Positions 8,657 through 15,750 of a DNA stretch of 21,635 nt are shown here, in pieces; within the stretch, counting starts at the first letter, position 1, and each line of letters starts with the position of its first letter. The position numbers and the translations under genes are program-made. The stretch is taken from positions 1-21,635 of the forward strand of contig DATCDS010000036.1 in NCBI GenBank assembly GCA_036510515.1, written 5' to 3'. A model generated the notes under the pieces. It was not told the origin of the DNA. It ran no database searches and saw only the letters and a program-made list of their open reading frames with translations. Source of the stretch: JALYSX01 sp036510515 (GTDB taxonomy: Bacteria; Vulcanimicrobiota; Vulcanimicrobiia; Vulcanimicrobiales; Vulcanimicrobiaceae).

Positions 8657-9190
8657 CTACTCGGCTGCTTTGGCAACGATCACCTGGGCCGGTCGGAGCA
8701 ACTCGTCGCCGATCGTATAACCTTTTTGGGCGACCGCGACGACCGTATCGTCGTCGACGCCCTCGCCGGCCGGCGCGGTGCCGATCGCCTCGGCAATGCG
8801 CGGGTCGAACGCCTTGCCGGCCACGTCGATCGGACGGACGTTCTGGGCGGCGAGGATCGATTCGAAGCCCTTGAGCGTTTGTTCGACGCCGCCGCGCAAG
8901 CCGTTGGAATCCGCACCGACCTGCAGGGCGCGCTCGAGATTGTCGAGCACCGGCAAGAAGCGTTCGAGCACGCTGCGGCGATAGGACGTTTGCAACGCGA
9001 TGCTATCGCGCTCCATCCGACGCTTGTAATTTTCAAAATCGGCCATCGCCAGGAGAAACTTGTTGTAGTTTTCTTCGGCTTTGGCGTTGGCTGCGGCCAG
9101 CTGTGCCGACAGGTCGTCGGTCGACTCGGTCGCTTCGGGTACGTCTGCGAGCGTCGCTTCGACGGGCTCGCTCACGTCGTCGTTAAACAT
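8657..9190 (-). CDS. grpE: GrpE nucleotide exchange factor
   Basis: This is the nucleotide exchange factor that releases ADP from DnaK to complete the folding cycle. It has 177 residues, normal for the family. An acidic disordered N-terminus (about 1-27) leads into a long coiled coil. The hallmark FENYKRR lies at about 52-58 and LPVLDNLERAL at about 79-89. The C-terminal beta-wing domain carries AFDPRIAEAIG and ends GYTIGDELLRPAQVIVAK, all typical. It starts 97 nt after dnaK across a strong intercistronic hairpin and ends 3 nt before dnaJ. The bases before the ATG show no Shine-Dalgarno. Confidence 0.96.
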   Translation of the reverse strand: MFNDDVSEPVEATLADVPEATESTDDLSAQLAAANAKAEENYNKFLLAMADFENYKRRMERDSIALQTSYRRSVLERFLPVLDNLERALQVGADSNGLRGGVEQTLKGFESILAAQNVRPIDVAGKAFDPRIAEAIGTAPAGEGVDDDTVVAVAQKGYTIGDELLRPAQVIVAKAAE

Positions 9191-9249
9191 CGTAAGAGAT
9201 CACAATCCACAAGAGCGGTGAAAGAACATCGAGGAAGCCGTCCGCGCTG

Positions 9250-9277
9250 GGAGCGCGCCGCTTGCGCGGCGCGCTCC
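9250..9277 (-). repeat. 12-bp perfect hairpin between dnaK and grpE
   Basis: GGAGCGCGCCGC pairs perfectly with GCGGCGCGCTCC around a 4-nt TTGC loop. It lies 10 nt after the dnaK stop in the 97-nt dnaK-grpE gap. No T-run follows it in the direction of transcription, so a strong intrinsic terminator is unlikely. An mRNA-stabilising or attenuating structure that keeps DnaK above GrpE/DnaJ is a reasonable inference. Confidence 0.6.
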
Positions 9278-9287
9278 ACGGCCGGCT

Positions 9288-11135
9288 TTACTGGCTTTCT
9301 TTGAACTCGGCGTCGATGACGTCGTCGGGCGGAGCCTGGGCGGCGCCGGCGTCGGTCGAGCCGTTGGAGGAAGCTCCCTCGGCAGCGGACCCATCGGGCG
9401 TTGCGGCTTTGTAGAGCAACTCGGCCATCTTGTAGGAAGCCGCCTGCAGTTTCTCGGCCGCCGGCTTGATTTCGGCAGCGGTGCCGTTTTCGCTGACCTT
9501 CTTGAGGTCGGCGAGCGCGGTCTCGACCTCGCCGCGGGCGACGGTGTCGAGCTTGTCTCCGACTTCTTTGAGCGACTTCTCGGTGGCGTAGATGAGCGAG
9601 GACGCGTTATTGCGTGTCTCGGCTTCGTCTTTCTTGGCCTGATCCGTCGCGGCCTGAGCTTCGGCGTCTTTGACCATGCGCTCGACTTCCTCTTTGCTGA
9701 GGTTGGTCGACGCGGTGATCGTGATCTGCTGCTCGCGACCGGTTCCCAGATCTTTCGCGCTCACGTTGACGATGCCGTTGGCATCGATATTGAACGTGAC
9801 CTCGATCTGGGGCACGCCGCGCGGAGCCGGTGGCAACCCTTCCAGGCGGAAACGTCCCAACGACTTGTTGTCTTGGGCCATCGGACGCTCGCCCTGCAGG
9901 ACGTGAATGTCGACCGACGTTTGGCCGTCTTCGGCCGTCGTGAAGACTTGCGACTTCTTGGTAGGGATGGTCGTGTTGCGTTCGATCAGCGTCGTGCTGA
10001 CGCCGCCCATGGTCTCCAGACCCAGCGAGAGCGGGGTCACGTCGAGCAGAACGACGCCGGTCACTTCGCCGGCAAGAACGCCGGCCTGAATGGCGGCACC
10101 AACCGCAACGACTTCGTCGGGGTTGACCGTCAGGTTGGGATCTTTGCCGGTAAGTTTCTTGACCAGTTCTTGGATGACGGGCATGCGGGTCGAGCCGCCG
10201 ACCATCACGACCTCGTCGATCTTCGAGATGTCGATCTTCGCGTCGGCCAGCGCGCTCTTAAACGGCGCGATGCAGCGATCCGTCAGGTCCGAGGTCAGCT
10301 CTTCGAACTTCGCCCGCGTGAACGTGATGTCCAGATGCTTGGGCCCGTTCTGGTCGGCCGTGATGAACGGCAGGTTGATGCTGGTCTGCACGACCGACGA
10401 AAGCTCGATCTTGGCTTTTTCTGCGGCTTCGGTCAGGCGTTGCATGGCCTGCTTGTCGCCGGAGAGATCCAAGCCTTGTTCTTTGCGGAACTCTTGCACG
10501 AGCCATTCGACCACGCGCTTGTCGTAGTCGTCGCCGCCTAGGTGCGTGTCGCCGTTGGTCGACTTAACCTCGAAGATGCCATCGCCCACTTCGAGGATCG
10601 ACACGTCGAACGTCCCGCCGCCGAGGTCCCAAACCAAAATGGTTTCGCTGGCCTTCTTATCCAGACCGTAGGCCAATGCGGCCGCCGTCGGTTCGTTGAT
10701 GATGCGCAGGACGTCCAGGCCGGCGATCTTGCCGGCGTCCTTGGTGGCTTGGCGCTGAGAGTCGTTGAAGTACGCGGGCACCGTAATGACCGCGCGCGTT
10801 ACGCGTTCGCCCAGATAGTTGCTCGCGTCGTTGACGAGTTTTTGCAGGATCATCGCCGAAATTTCTTGCGGCGTGTATTCCTTGCCGTCGATCTTGACGT
10901 TGAACGCGCCTTCGCCCATGTGGCGTTTGATCGAGGAAATCGTGCGTTCGGGATTGGTGATCGCCTGGCGCTTTGCGAGCTGCCCGACCAGACGTTCTCC
11001 GGTTTTGGTAAATGCGACGACCGAAGGCGTCGTGCGCGATCCTTCGGCGTTGGGGATGACGGCGGGCGTCGAGCCCTCCATCACGGCGATGACCGAGTTG
11101 GTCGTGCCGAGGTCGATTCCGACCACTTTTGCCAT
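9288..11135 (-). CDS. dnaK: Hsp70 chaperone DnaK
   Basis: This is the ATP-dependent cytoplasmic chaperone that folds nascent and stress-damaged proteins with DnaJ and GrpE. It has 615 residues from the MAKVVGIDLGTTNS start. I prefer this ATG to the upstream GTG at 11177 because it is the universal DnaK N-terminus. Nucleotide-binding signatures are GIDLGTTNS (6-14), WDLGGGTFDVSIL (169-181) and VVMVGGSTRMPV (309-320). The interdomain linker VVLLDV lies at 361-366, followed by the substrate-binding domain and lid. The acidic tail ends DDVIDAEFKE. Between SIKRHMG (68-74) and GKEYTPQEISA (84-94) it is short, so it lacks the insertion found in proteobacterial DnaK. It leads a run with grpE and dnaJ. 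No hrcA or hspR gene is seen nearby. Confidence 0.98.
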   Translation of the reverse strand: MAKVVGIDLGTTNSVIAVMEGSTPAVIPNAEGSRTTPSVVAFTKTGERLVGQLAKRQAITNPERTISSIKRHMGEGAFNVKIDGKEYTPQEISAMILQKLVNDASNYLGERVTRAVITVPAYFNDSQRQATKDAGKIAGLDVLRIINEPTAAALAYGLDKKASETILVWDLGGGTFDVSILEVGDGIFEVKSTNGDTHLGGDDYDKRVVEWLVQEFRKEQGLDLSGDKQAMQRLTEAAEKAKIELSSVVQTSINLPFITADQNGPKHLDITFTRAKFEELTSDLTDRCIAPFKSALADAKIDISKIDEVVMVGGSTRMPVIQELVKKLTGKDPNLTVNPDEVVAVGAAIQAGVLAGEVTGVVLLDVTPLSLGLETMGGVSTTLIERNTTIPTKKSQVFTTAEDGQTSVDIHVLQGERPMAQDNKSLGRFRLEGLPPAPRGVPQIEVTFNIDANGIVNVSAKDLGTGREQQITITASTNLSKEEVERMVKDAEAQAATDQAKKDEAETRNNASSLIYATEKSLKEVGDKLDTVARGEVETALADLKKVSENGTAAEIKPAAEKLQAASYKMAELLYKAATPDGSAAEGASSNGSTDAGAAQAPPDDVIDAEFKESQ

Positions 11136-11180
11136 GTAATTGTTCTCTTCTTTCCGAGTTCGTGGACCAGCCTTCACGAG

Positions 11181-11196
11181 CGCGCTTGGGAGCGCG
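11181..11196 (-). promoter_or_regulatory. Small hairpin in the dnaK leader
   Basis: CGCGCT and AGCGCG pair perfectly around CCCA on the dnaK-coding strand, 45-60 nt upstream of the dnaK ATG. It would lie in the 5' UTR if transcription starts near 11240. A GC-rich 6-bp stem is a poor RNA thermometer, and its function is unknown. Confidence 0.25.
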
Positions 11197-11246
11197 GCAT
11201 CGATCGGCCTTGCCGCTTATCGAACTACGAGGATTGGGGTCTGGCC

Positions 11247-11276
11247 ATAGTACTCGGACAGTACCCATGATGTTCC
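11247..11276 (-). promoter_or_regulatory. Candidate dnaK promoter overlapping an inverted repeat
   Basis: On the dnaK strand, GGAACA (11276-11271) and TACTAT (11252-11247) are separated by 18 nt and could be -35 and -10 boxes. GGAAC also resembles the -35 of ECF/SigH-type stress promoters. The inverted repeat GTACT-N5-AGTAC (11250-11264) overlaps the -10 and could be an operator. The predicted leader is about 105 nt. No CIRCE (TTAGCACTC-N9-GAGTGCTAA) and no HAIR (CTTGAGT-N7-ACTCAAG) site is present in the 158 bp examined. Confidence 0.3.
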
Positions 11277-11293
11277 ACCTTCTAAAACAGCAA

Positions 11294-11323
11294 AAAGCGC
11301 CCCCGCGGTTGCGGGGACGCTTT
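11294..11323 (-). terminator. Rho-independent terminator of the htrA-like gene
   Basis: On the minus strand a 13-bp stem (AAAGCGTCCCCGC with AAAGCGCCCCCGC reversed, one mismatch) encloses the loop AACC. It is followed directly by TTTTTGCTGTTTT. It begins 20 nt after the htrA stop codon and lies just upstream of the dnaK promoter region, so it separates the two transcription units. Confidence 0.85.
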
Positions 11324-11343
11324 CTTTGGGGCCGGTGGGCGCC

Positions 11344-12549
11344 TTAGGGCCCTTGCTGCTGCTGCTGGATCGCCTGGGCGGCCGGTTTTTCTTCGATCGT
11401 CACGGCCGCTTCTTTCTTAAGGCCTTGCGACCAAATTTGCAGGCGCATCGTGGCGCCGGGCTTCTTGACGGCGATGTATTTCTGCAGGGCTTTGGTGTCG
11501 GAGTAAGCCGTGCCGTCGGCCTTGAGGATGACATCGCCGGGCTGCAGTCCGGCACGGTCGGCCGGCGTGCCGGATTGCACGTAGAGGACGCCGACGCCAC
11601 CCTGGCCCGTGTAGCCGCTCTGATTGCGGAAGCCGCTGGTGACATCGCTCATCACGACGCCCAAGAAGCCGACGCCGGTGCCCTGGTGGACGCCCGGGTT
11701 GGCCATCAGCGACGCGACGACTTTCTTGACGGTGTTGGACGGGATCGCGAAGCCGATGCCCTGCGCGTAGCCCGAGCTGACCGTCGATTGGTTGATTCCG
11801 ATCACGTGCGCGTCGAGATCGATCAGGGGGCCTCCGGAGTTGCCGCGGTTGATCGGCGCCGAGGTTTGGAGCAATCCTTTGAAGTCGATGACCTGGTTAT
11901 TTTCGTTGGGGATCTGCTCCTCGCGGTTGAAGCCGGAGACCACGCCGACGGTCACCGTCTGCTTGAGCTCGAGCGGTTCGCCGATGGCGATCGCCCATTG
12001 GCCCTGCTGCAGCCGGTCGGAATCGGCCAAGACCAGCGGGGGCGGGAGCTTCGCGTAGTGGTCGACCTTGATGATCGCTACGTCGGCGCCGATGTCGCTG
12101 GCGACGACGTGGGCCGGAATATGATCGCCGTTGCTAAAGACTACGGTCAATTTTGAAAGCTGGCCGCCCATCGGCGCGGTCACGACGTGGGCATTGGTGA
12201 TGATGTCGCCGTCCGCGTCGTACACGAAACCCGAACCCGAGGCGGCGCCCTTGAACGGCTGCTGGACTTCGGGACCCTGGTCGCCAAAAGGCGTGAGGGC
12301 GATGGTCTGGCTGCCGCTGACCTGCTCTTGGATCGCGACGACGGACGCCTTCGTGCGTTTGACCGCCGAGACGATCCGATCTTGGTCGCTGACCCCGGTG
12401 AGCGCCTCGGCGCTGACCGCGGGCGGCGTGTGATTGGGGCCGGCGACGCCGGCGAAGTGCGTGCTGGCATACAGCAGCATCAAAAACGAACCAACGATCG
12501 CGCCGCCAAGGGCAACGATCAGCGTGGGGGCTATACGATTTCTCAGCAT
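11344..12549 (-). CDS. HtrA/DegP-like serine protease with one PDZ domain
   Basis: This is an S1C trypsin-like protease for quality control of misfolded envelope proteins. It has 401 residues. One N-terminal hydrophobic segment (about 8-28) acts as an anchor or uncleaved signal and places the protease on the outer face of the inner membrane. The catalytic triad is intact: His121 in TNAHVV, Asp156 in DIGADVAIIKV and Ser238 in GNSGGP. One PDZ domain follows (about 290-385, containing GVGVLYVQSGTPADRAGL). The protein ends in a short Gln-rich tail. The single PDZ and the N-terminal anchor make it more like DegS/HtrA-PepD than two-PDZ DegP. It lies behind the export operon with an 89-bp gap and has its own terminator. 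No clear Shine-Dalgarno is visible. Confidence 0.93.
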   Translation of the reverse strand: MLRNRIAPTLIVALGGAIVGSFLMLLYASTHFAGVAGPNHTPPAVSAEALTGVSDQDRIVSAVKRTKASVVAIQEQVSGSQTIALTPFGDQGPEVQQPFKGAASGSGFVYDADGDIITNAHVVTAPMGGQLSKLTVVFSNGDHIPAHVVASDIGADVAIIKVDHYAKLPPPLVLADSDRLQQGQWAIAIGEPLELKQTVTVGVVSGFNREEQIPNENNQVIDFKGLLQTSAPINRGNSGGPLIDLDAHVIGINQSTVSSGYAQGIGFAIPSNTVKKVVASLMANPGVHQGTGVGFLGVVMSDVTSGFRNQSGYTGQGGVGVLYVQSGTPADRAGLQPGDVILKADGTAYSDTKALQKYIAVKKPGATMRLQIWSQGLKKEAAVTIEEKPAAQAIQQQQQGP

Positions 12550-12638
12550 ACTCTCAACGTTTGTTACAGCGAGGTGTGAACTTCTCTATCCTACCCGAAC
12601 AACGCCAAAAAGTAGCAAAAAGTGCCCCAAAACCCCTG

Positions 12639-13346
12639 CTAGCGCGCCTGGAGCACCGGCTCGTCGGAGAGAATCAAGCCGTCGCGCAGACGGATGATGC
12701 GGCGCGCGTGCGAAGCGATGTTTTCGTCGTGCGTGACCATGATGATCGTGCGGCCCTCTTCGTGCAGATTGCCGAATAGGCCCAACACTTCTTCGCTGGT
12801 CTTGGAATCGAGATTGCCGGTCGGTTCGTCGGCGAGGAGAACGGCCGGATCGTTGATCAGCGCGCGAGCGATCGCGACGCGCTGCTGCTGTCCGCCGGAG
12901 AGTTCGTTAGGCTTGTGGTGCCCGCGGTCGCCCAGCGAGACTCGCTCGAGTACCGAAAGGGCGCGGCGTCGCCGTTCGCGACCAGGAACGCCGGCATAGA
13001 AGAGCGGTAGCCCCACATTCTTAATTGCATCGGTCCGCGCGAGCAGATTGAATCCCTGAAAGATGAAGCCCAACTTCTTGAGCCGTATCTGAGCGAGCTC
13101 GTTGTCGTCGAGTTTGGAGACGTCGATGCCGTCGAGGCGGTAGCTTCCCGTGGTCGGGCGATCCAAACAGCCGATCAGGTTCATCAGGGTCGATTTCCCC
13201 GAACCCGATGGCCCCATAATCGCAACGTATTCACCGCGTTGAATGGTGAAGGAGATACCGGCCAACGCCTGCACCTCCAAGGCGCCCATCTTGTACGTCT
13301 TGGTGATGTCGCGAACGTCGATGGCGAGAGTTTGGCTGTCATTCAT
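12639..13346 (-). CDS. MacB/LolD-type ABC ATPase
   Basis: This is the cytoplasmic ATPase of a mechanotransmission-type (type VII) ABC exporter. It has 235 residues with Walker A GPSGSGKST (45-53), Q-loop Gln97 in FIFQGFNLL, LSGGQ (149-153), Walker B VLLADEP (169-175) and the switch His206 in VTHD. The FIFQGFNLL and DEPTGNLDS stretches are classic for the MacB/LolD/FtsE group. It is the last gene of the tolC-adaptor-permease-permease operon. Its ATG overlaps the end of the preceding permease gene by 8 nt, so the subunits are probably made together. In E. coli MacB this domain is fused to the permease; here it is separate. Confidence 0.94.
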   Translation of the reverse strand: MNDSQTLAIDVRDITKTYKMGALEVQALAGISFTIQRGEYVAIMGPSGSGKSTLMNLIGCLDRPTTGSYRLDGIDVSKLDDNELAQIRLKKLGFIFQGFNLLARTDAIKNVGLPLFYAGVPGRERRRRALSVLERVSLGDRGHHKPNELSGGQQQRVAIARALINDPAVLLADEPTGNLDSKTSEEVLGLFGNLHEEGRTIIMVTHDENIASHARRIIRLRDGLILSDEPVLQAR

Positions 13347-14532
13347 AGCGAAGGGCCTCTATAGGATCGAGCCGGGCGGCGCGATAAGCGGGATACGTTC
13401 CAAATGCGAGCGTGACGATAGTGGCAAAGATCACGGCTAAGGCGACCGAGGCGCCCCACGGAATCGGCGTGATGACGCCCGATATTTTGATGACATATGT
13501 CACGTTTACCCACCAGCCGGCGAGGAGGCCGATGCCTGCCCCCAGGCCGCAGCCCACGAATGTCAGGATCGCAGCCTCGAGAAAGAATTGAAGCAACACC
13601 TGTGACCCTTTTGCGCCGATCGCCTTGCGTACGCCGATCTCGCGCGTTCGCTCCGTTATGGAAACCAGCAGGACATTCATAATTCCGATTCCGGCGACTA
13701 CGAGTGAGATGGCTCCGATCAAGCCGATGATCAGCGTAAGAACCGCAAGATATGGGCCTAGCAAGCCGGAAATGAAGCGGCTGTCGAAGGTTCTGTATTT
13801 ATACTTTCCATGCGACAGAGTCGAGAGGTAGGCTTTGGTGGCATCTTCGATCTGCGGCATGCGAGTCACGTCGGCGACCAGGACCTCCGCATCGAAAACG
13901 CGACTGCCGTGCGAGTAGATGCGGTCGAAAGTCGTATACGGAATCGATATGTCGGGCTCAAAGCTAAAATTCAGCGATCCGCTTGGAGCTTTCTGCAAGA
14001 CGCCCACGATGGTGCAGCGTAGGCCGCCGGCGCGCACCTCGCGGCCCAACAGAACCCCGCCATCCGGTGCGAGCTTCTGGACGGCCGAATCTGATAAGAT
14101 GCAAACGCGAGCGTTGCTGGCGACTTCGTCGTCCGTAAAAAAGCGACCCGCGGCCAATGGCTCCGGATAGAATTCGGGATCCTCACCGGCCGATGCGACG
14201 TTCAGATCGGCCTTACCGTGGCCGACGAAAGCCTGCTCTCCCCTTTGCGAATAAGGAATCACTGCCTTGACACCTGGAAGATTAGCTATGGCGGCGACAT
14301 CTGAGATCTTGAAGCCAGCCTTCGGATCGAATCCACCCTGCGTGTCGGGGCCGATCAGGAACGTATAGTTGCTGACGAACTGGATTATGCCGCCCATCGC
14401 ACCGGTCGTAGCACTGCCGAGAATCTGAATTGCGATAACCGCCGCAACGCCGACTACCAGGCCAACTATCGCCAACGTCGTTCTGAGCCGATTGGCAAAC
14501 AGGTTTTGAATCGCCTCAAAAACATAGGTCAC
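13339..14532 (-). CDS. MacB/FtsX-type ABC permease, second copy
   Basis: This is the permease subunit of a MacB-like exporter. It has 397 residues: one transmembrane helix near the N-terminus (about 18-40), a large periplasmic core domain (about 45-260), then three C-terminal helices of the FtsX domain. The conserved IGIMNVLLVSITERTREIG is followed by VRKAIGAK, the family hallmark. It ends TYPAYRAARLDPIEALRYE, also typical. It starts with GTG overlapping the TGA of the upstream permease as GTGA. It is clearly paralogous to that permease, most obviously in the FtsX domain, so a heterodimer is likely. Weakly placed GAGG lies about 11 nt before the start. Confidence 0.92.
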   Translation of the reverse strand: MTYVFEAIQNLFANRLRTTLAIVGLVVGVAAVIAIQILGSATTGAMGGIIQFVSNYTFLIGPDTQGGFDPKAGFKISDVAAIANLPGVKAVIPYSQRGEQAFVGHGKADLNVASAGEDPEFYPEPLAAGRFFTDDEVASNARVCILSDSAVQKLAPDGGVLLGREVRAGGLRCTIVGVLQKAPSGSLNFSFEPDISIPYTTFDRIYSHGSRVFDAEVLVADVTRMPQIEDATKAYLSTLSHGKYKYRTFDSRFISGLLGPYLAVLTLIIGLIGAISLVVAGIGIMNVLLVSITERTREIGVRKAIGAKGSQVLLQFFLEAAILTFVGCGLGAGIGLLAGWWVNVTYVIKISGVITPIPWGASVALAVIFATIVTLAFGTYPAYRAARLDPIEALRYE

Positions 14533-15749
14533 GAGCGTAACGCCTCAACTGGATCCAGTTGGCTCGCGCGAATCGCTGGATACGTGCCAAAGACCAGGCC
14601 CACCGCTATCGAAAACACAAGGCCCGCCAGAACAACCGATCCCCAAGGAACATTGACGTTACCGGTACGAGCATTCATCGCGCCAGCGGCGATGCCGATG
14701 ACTCCAAGGCTCAGAAATAGCCCCAGGGCTCCCCCAAACAACGAGACAAGCGTGCTCTCGATGATGAACTGAAGGACGATATCTTTGCGGCTGGCGCCGA
14801 TCGACTTTCGAATGCCGATTTCCCTCGTGCGCTCCGTGACCGAAATCAGCATGATGTTCATGATGCCGATGCCCGCTACGAGCAATGAGATTGCGCCAAT
14901 CGCAGTGAGGCCAACGCCGATTACGTTTACGATCTTAACTTGCTGTGCCAACTGGTCGCGTATGCTCGTGATCGTATATTTTGCCGCGGCGCCGTGGGTG
15001 TGTGCAAAGACGGCTCGGATCGAAACTTCTGCCTCTGCGTCGGTAGTGGAGGGGCTTTCCCAAACGTCCAAGCCATCGATTGGACCCGGCTGAAAACTGC
15101 GGTACGTCGTATAAGGAAGCAACATATAGTACGTGCCCCCGAAGTAACCGTTTGAAGCCGATCCCTTGTTCGGGTCGGGCACGCCCACGATGCGAAAGCG
15201 AGAGCCGTTGACTAACAGATATTGGCCTAGTGCTGCGGCATCGGTCTTAAAGAATTCAACGGCAAGATCGTGCGAAATCATACAAACGGCAGCGGCCGAC
15301 AAGATATCCGCACCCGTGAGGCCGCGGCCCACCAGGACATCCATATCGGGGTCGTCGCCGTACCAAGAAAATCCGTACATCGACACCCGCCGGGACCCCT
15401 TACGAACTTGGTAGACTCGGGGAGCTCCGCCACCGGAGAAAGCAGTATAGACGGGGACGACGCGCGCGAGCGAGCCGCCCGTCTCGTCGGCAAGGATTTG
15501 ACTGTCGCGAAACTGCAGCTGCGCCTGCGAAGGGTCGGCTTGTTGAGGATCCGGAATAATCGTTAGCGACGGAAAGTGCGAACTTGAAATCCCGCTGTTC
15601 ACCGAAGCCGTGAGACCGGATGTTAGCCCGTAGACGGAGTTGACGGCGGCGACGCCGATCAGCATTCCGAGCATGGTGAGGGCGGAGCGCGCTTTATTGC
15701 GCCACAGCGCATCCCACGCTTCGTGGACGTAGGCTAGGAACCGCGTCAT
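14529..15749 (-). CDS. MacB/FtsX-type ABC permease, first copy
   Basis: This 406-residue permease has the same plan as the following gene: an N-terminal helix (about 20-42), a periplasmic MacB core domain, and a C-terminal FtsX domain with three helices. The hallmark IGIMNIMLISVTERTREIG leads into IRKSIGAS, and the protein ends TYPAIRASQLDPVEALRS. It begins one base after the adaptor stop (TAG-T-ATG) and overlaps the second permease by 4 nt. Having two separate permease genes implies a heterodimeric transporter rather than the MacB homodimer. The codons in both permeases look somewhat less GC-biased by eye than in the chaperone genes; this was not calculated. Confidence 0.92.
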   Translation of the reverse strand: MTRFLAYVHEAWDALWRNKARSALTMLGMLIGVAAVNSVYGLTSGLTASVNSGISSSHFPSLTIIPDPQQADPSQAQLQFRDSQILADETGGSLARVVPVYTAFSGGGAPRVYQVRKGSRRVSMYGFSWYGDDPDMDVLVGRGLTGADILSAAAVCMISHDLAVEFFKTDAAALGQYLLVNGSRFRIVGVPDPNKGSASNGYFGGTYYMLLPYTTYRSFQPGPIDGLDVWESPSTTDAEAEVSIRAVFAHTHGAAAKYTITSIRDQLAQQVKIVNVIGVGLTAIGAISLLVAGIGIMNIMLISVTERTREIGIRKSIGASRKDIVLQFIIESTLVSLFGGALGLFLSLGVIGIAAGAMNARTGNVNVPWGSVVLAGLVFSIAVGLVFGTYPAIRASQLDPVEALRS

Positions 15750-15750
15750 A

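Noticed and set aside
7805..9304. A 499-codon open frame on the plus strand
   Set aside because: It lies opposite dnaJ and grpE and shows no domain; it is a product of GC-rich codon bias.
11136..11177. Upstream GTG start for dnaK adding 14 residues
   Set aside because: The universal DnaK N-terminus MAKVVGIDLGTTNS starts at 11135, and the added residues resemble untranslated leader.
11136..11293. CIRCE or HAIR heat-shock operators
   Set aside because: Neither consensus was found on either strand; only the GTACT-N5-AGTAC repeat is present.
12550..12638. T-runs upstream of the htrA-like gene as a terminator for the export operon
   Set aside because: Two TTTTT runs occur on the minus strand but no stable hairpin precedes them; a TAGGAT -10-like box has no good -35 partner.
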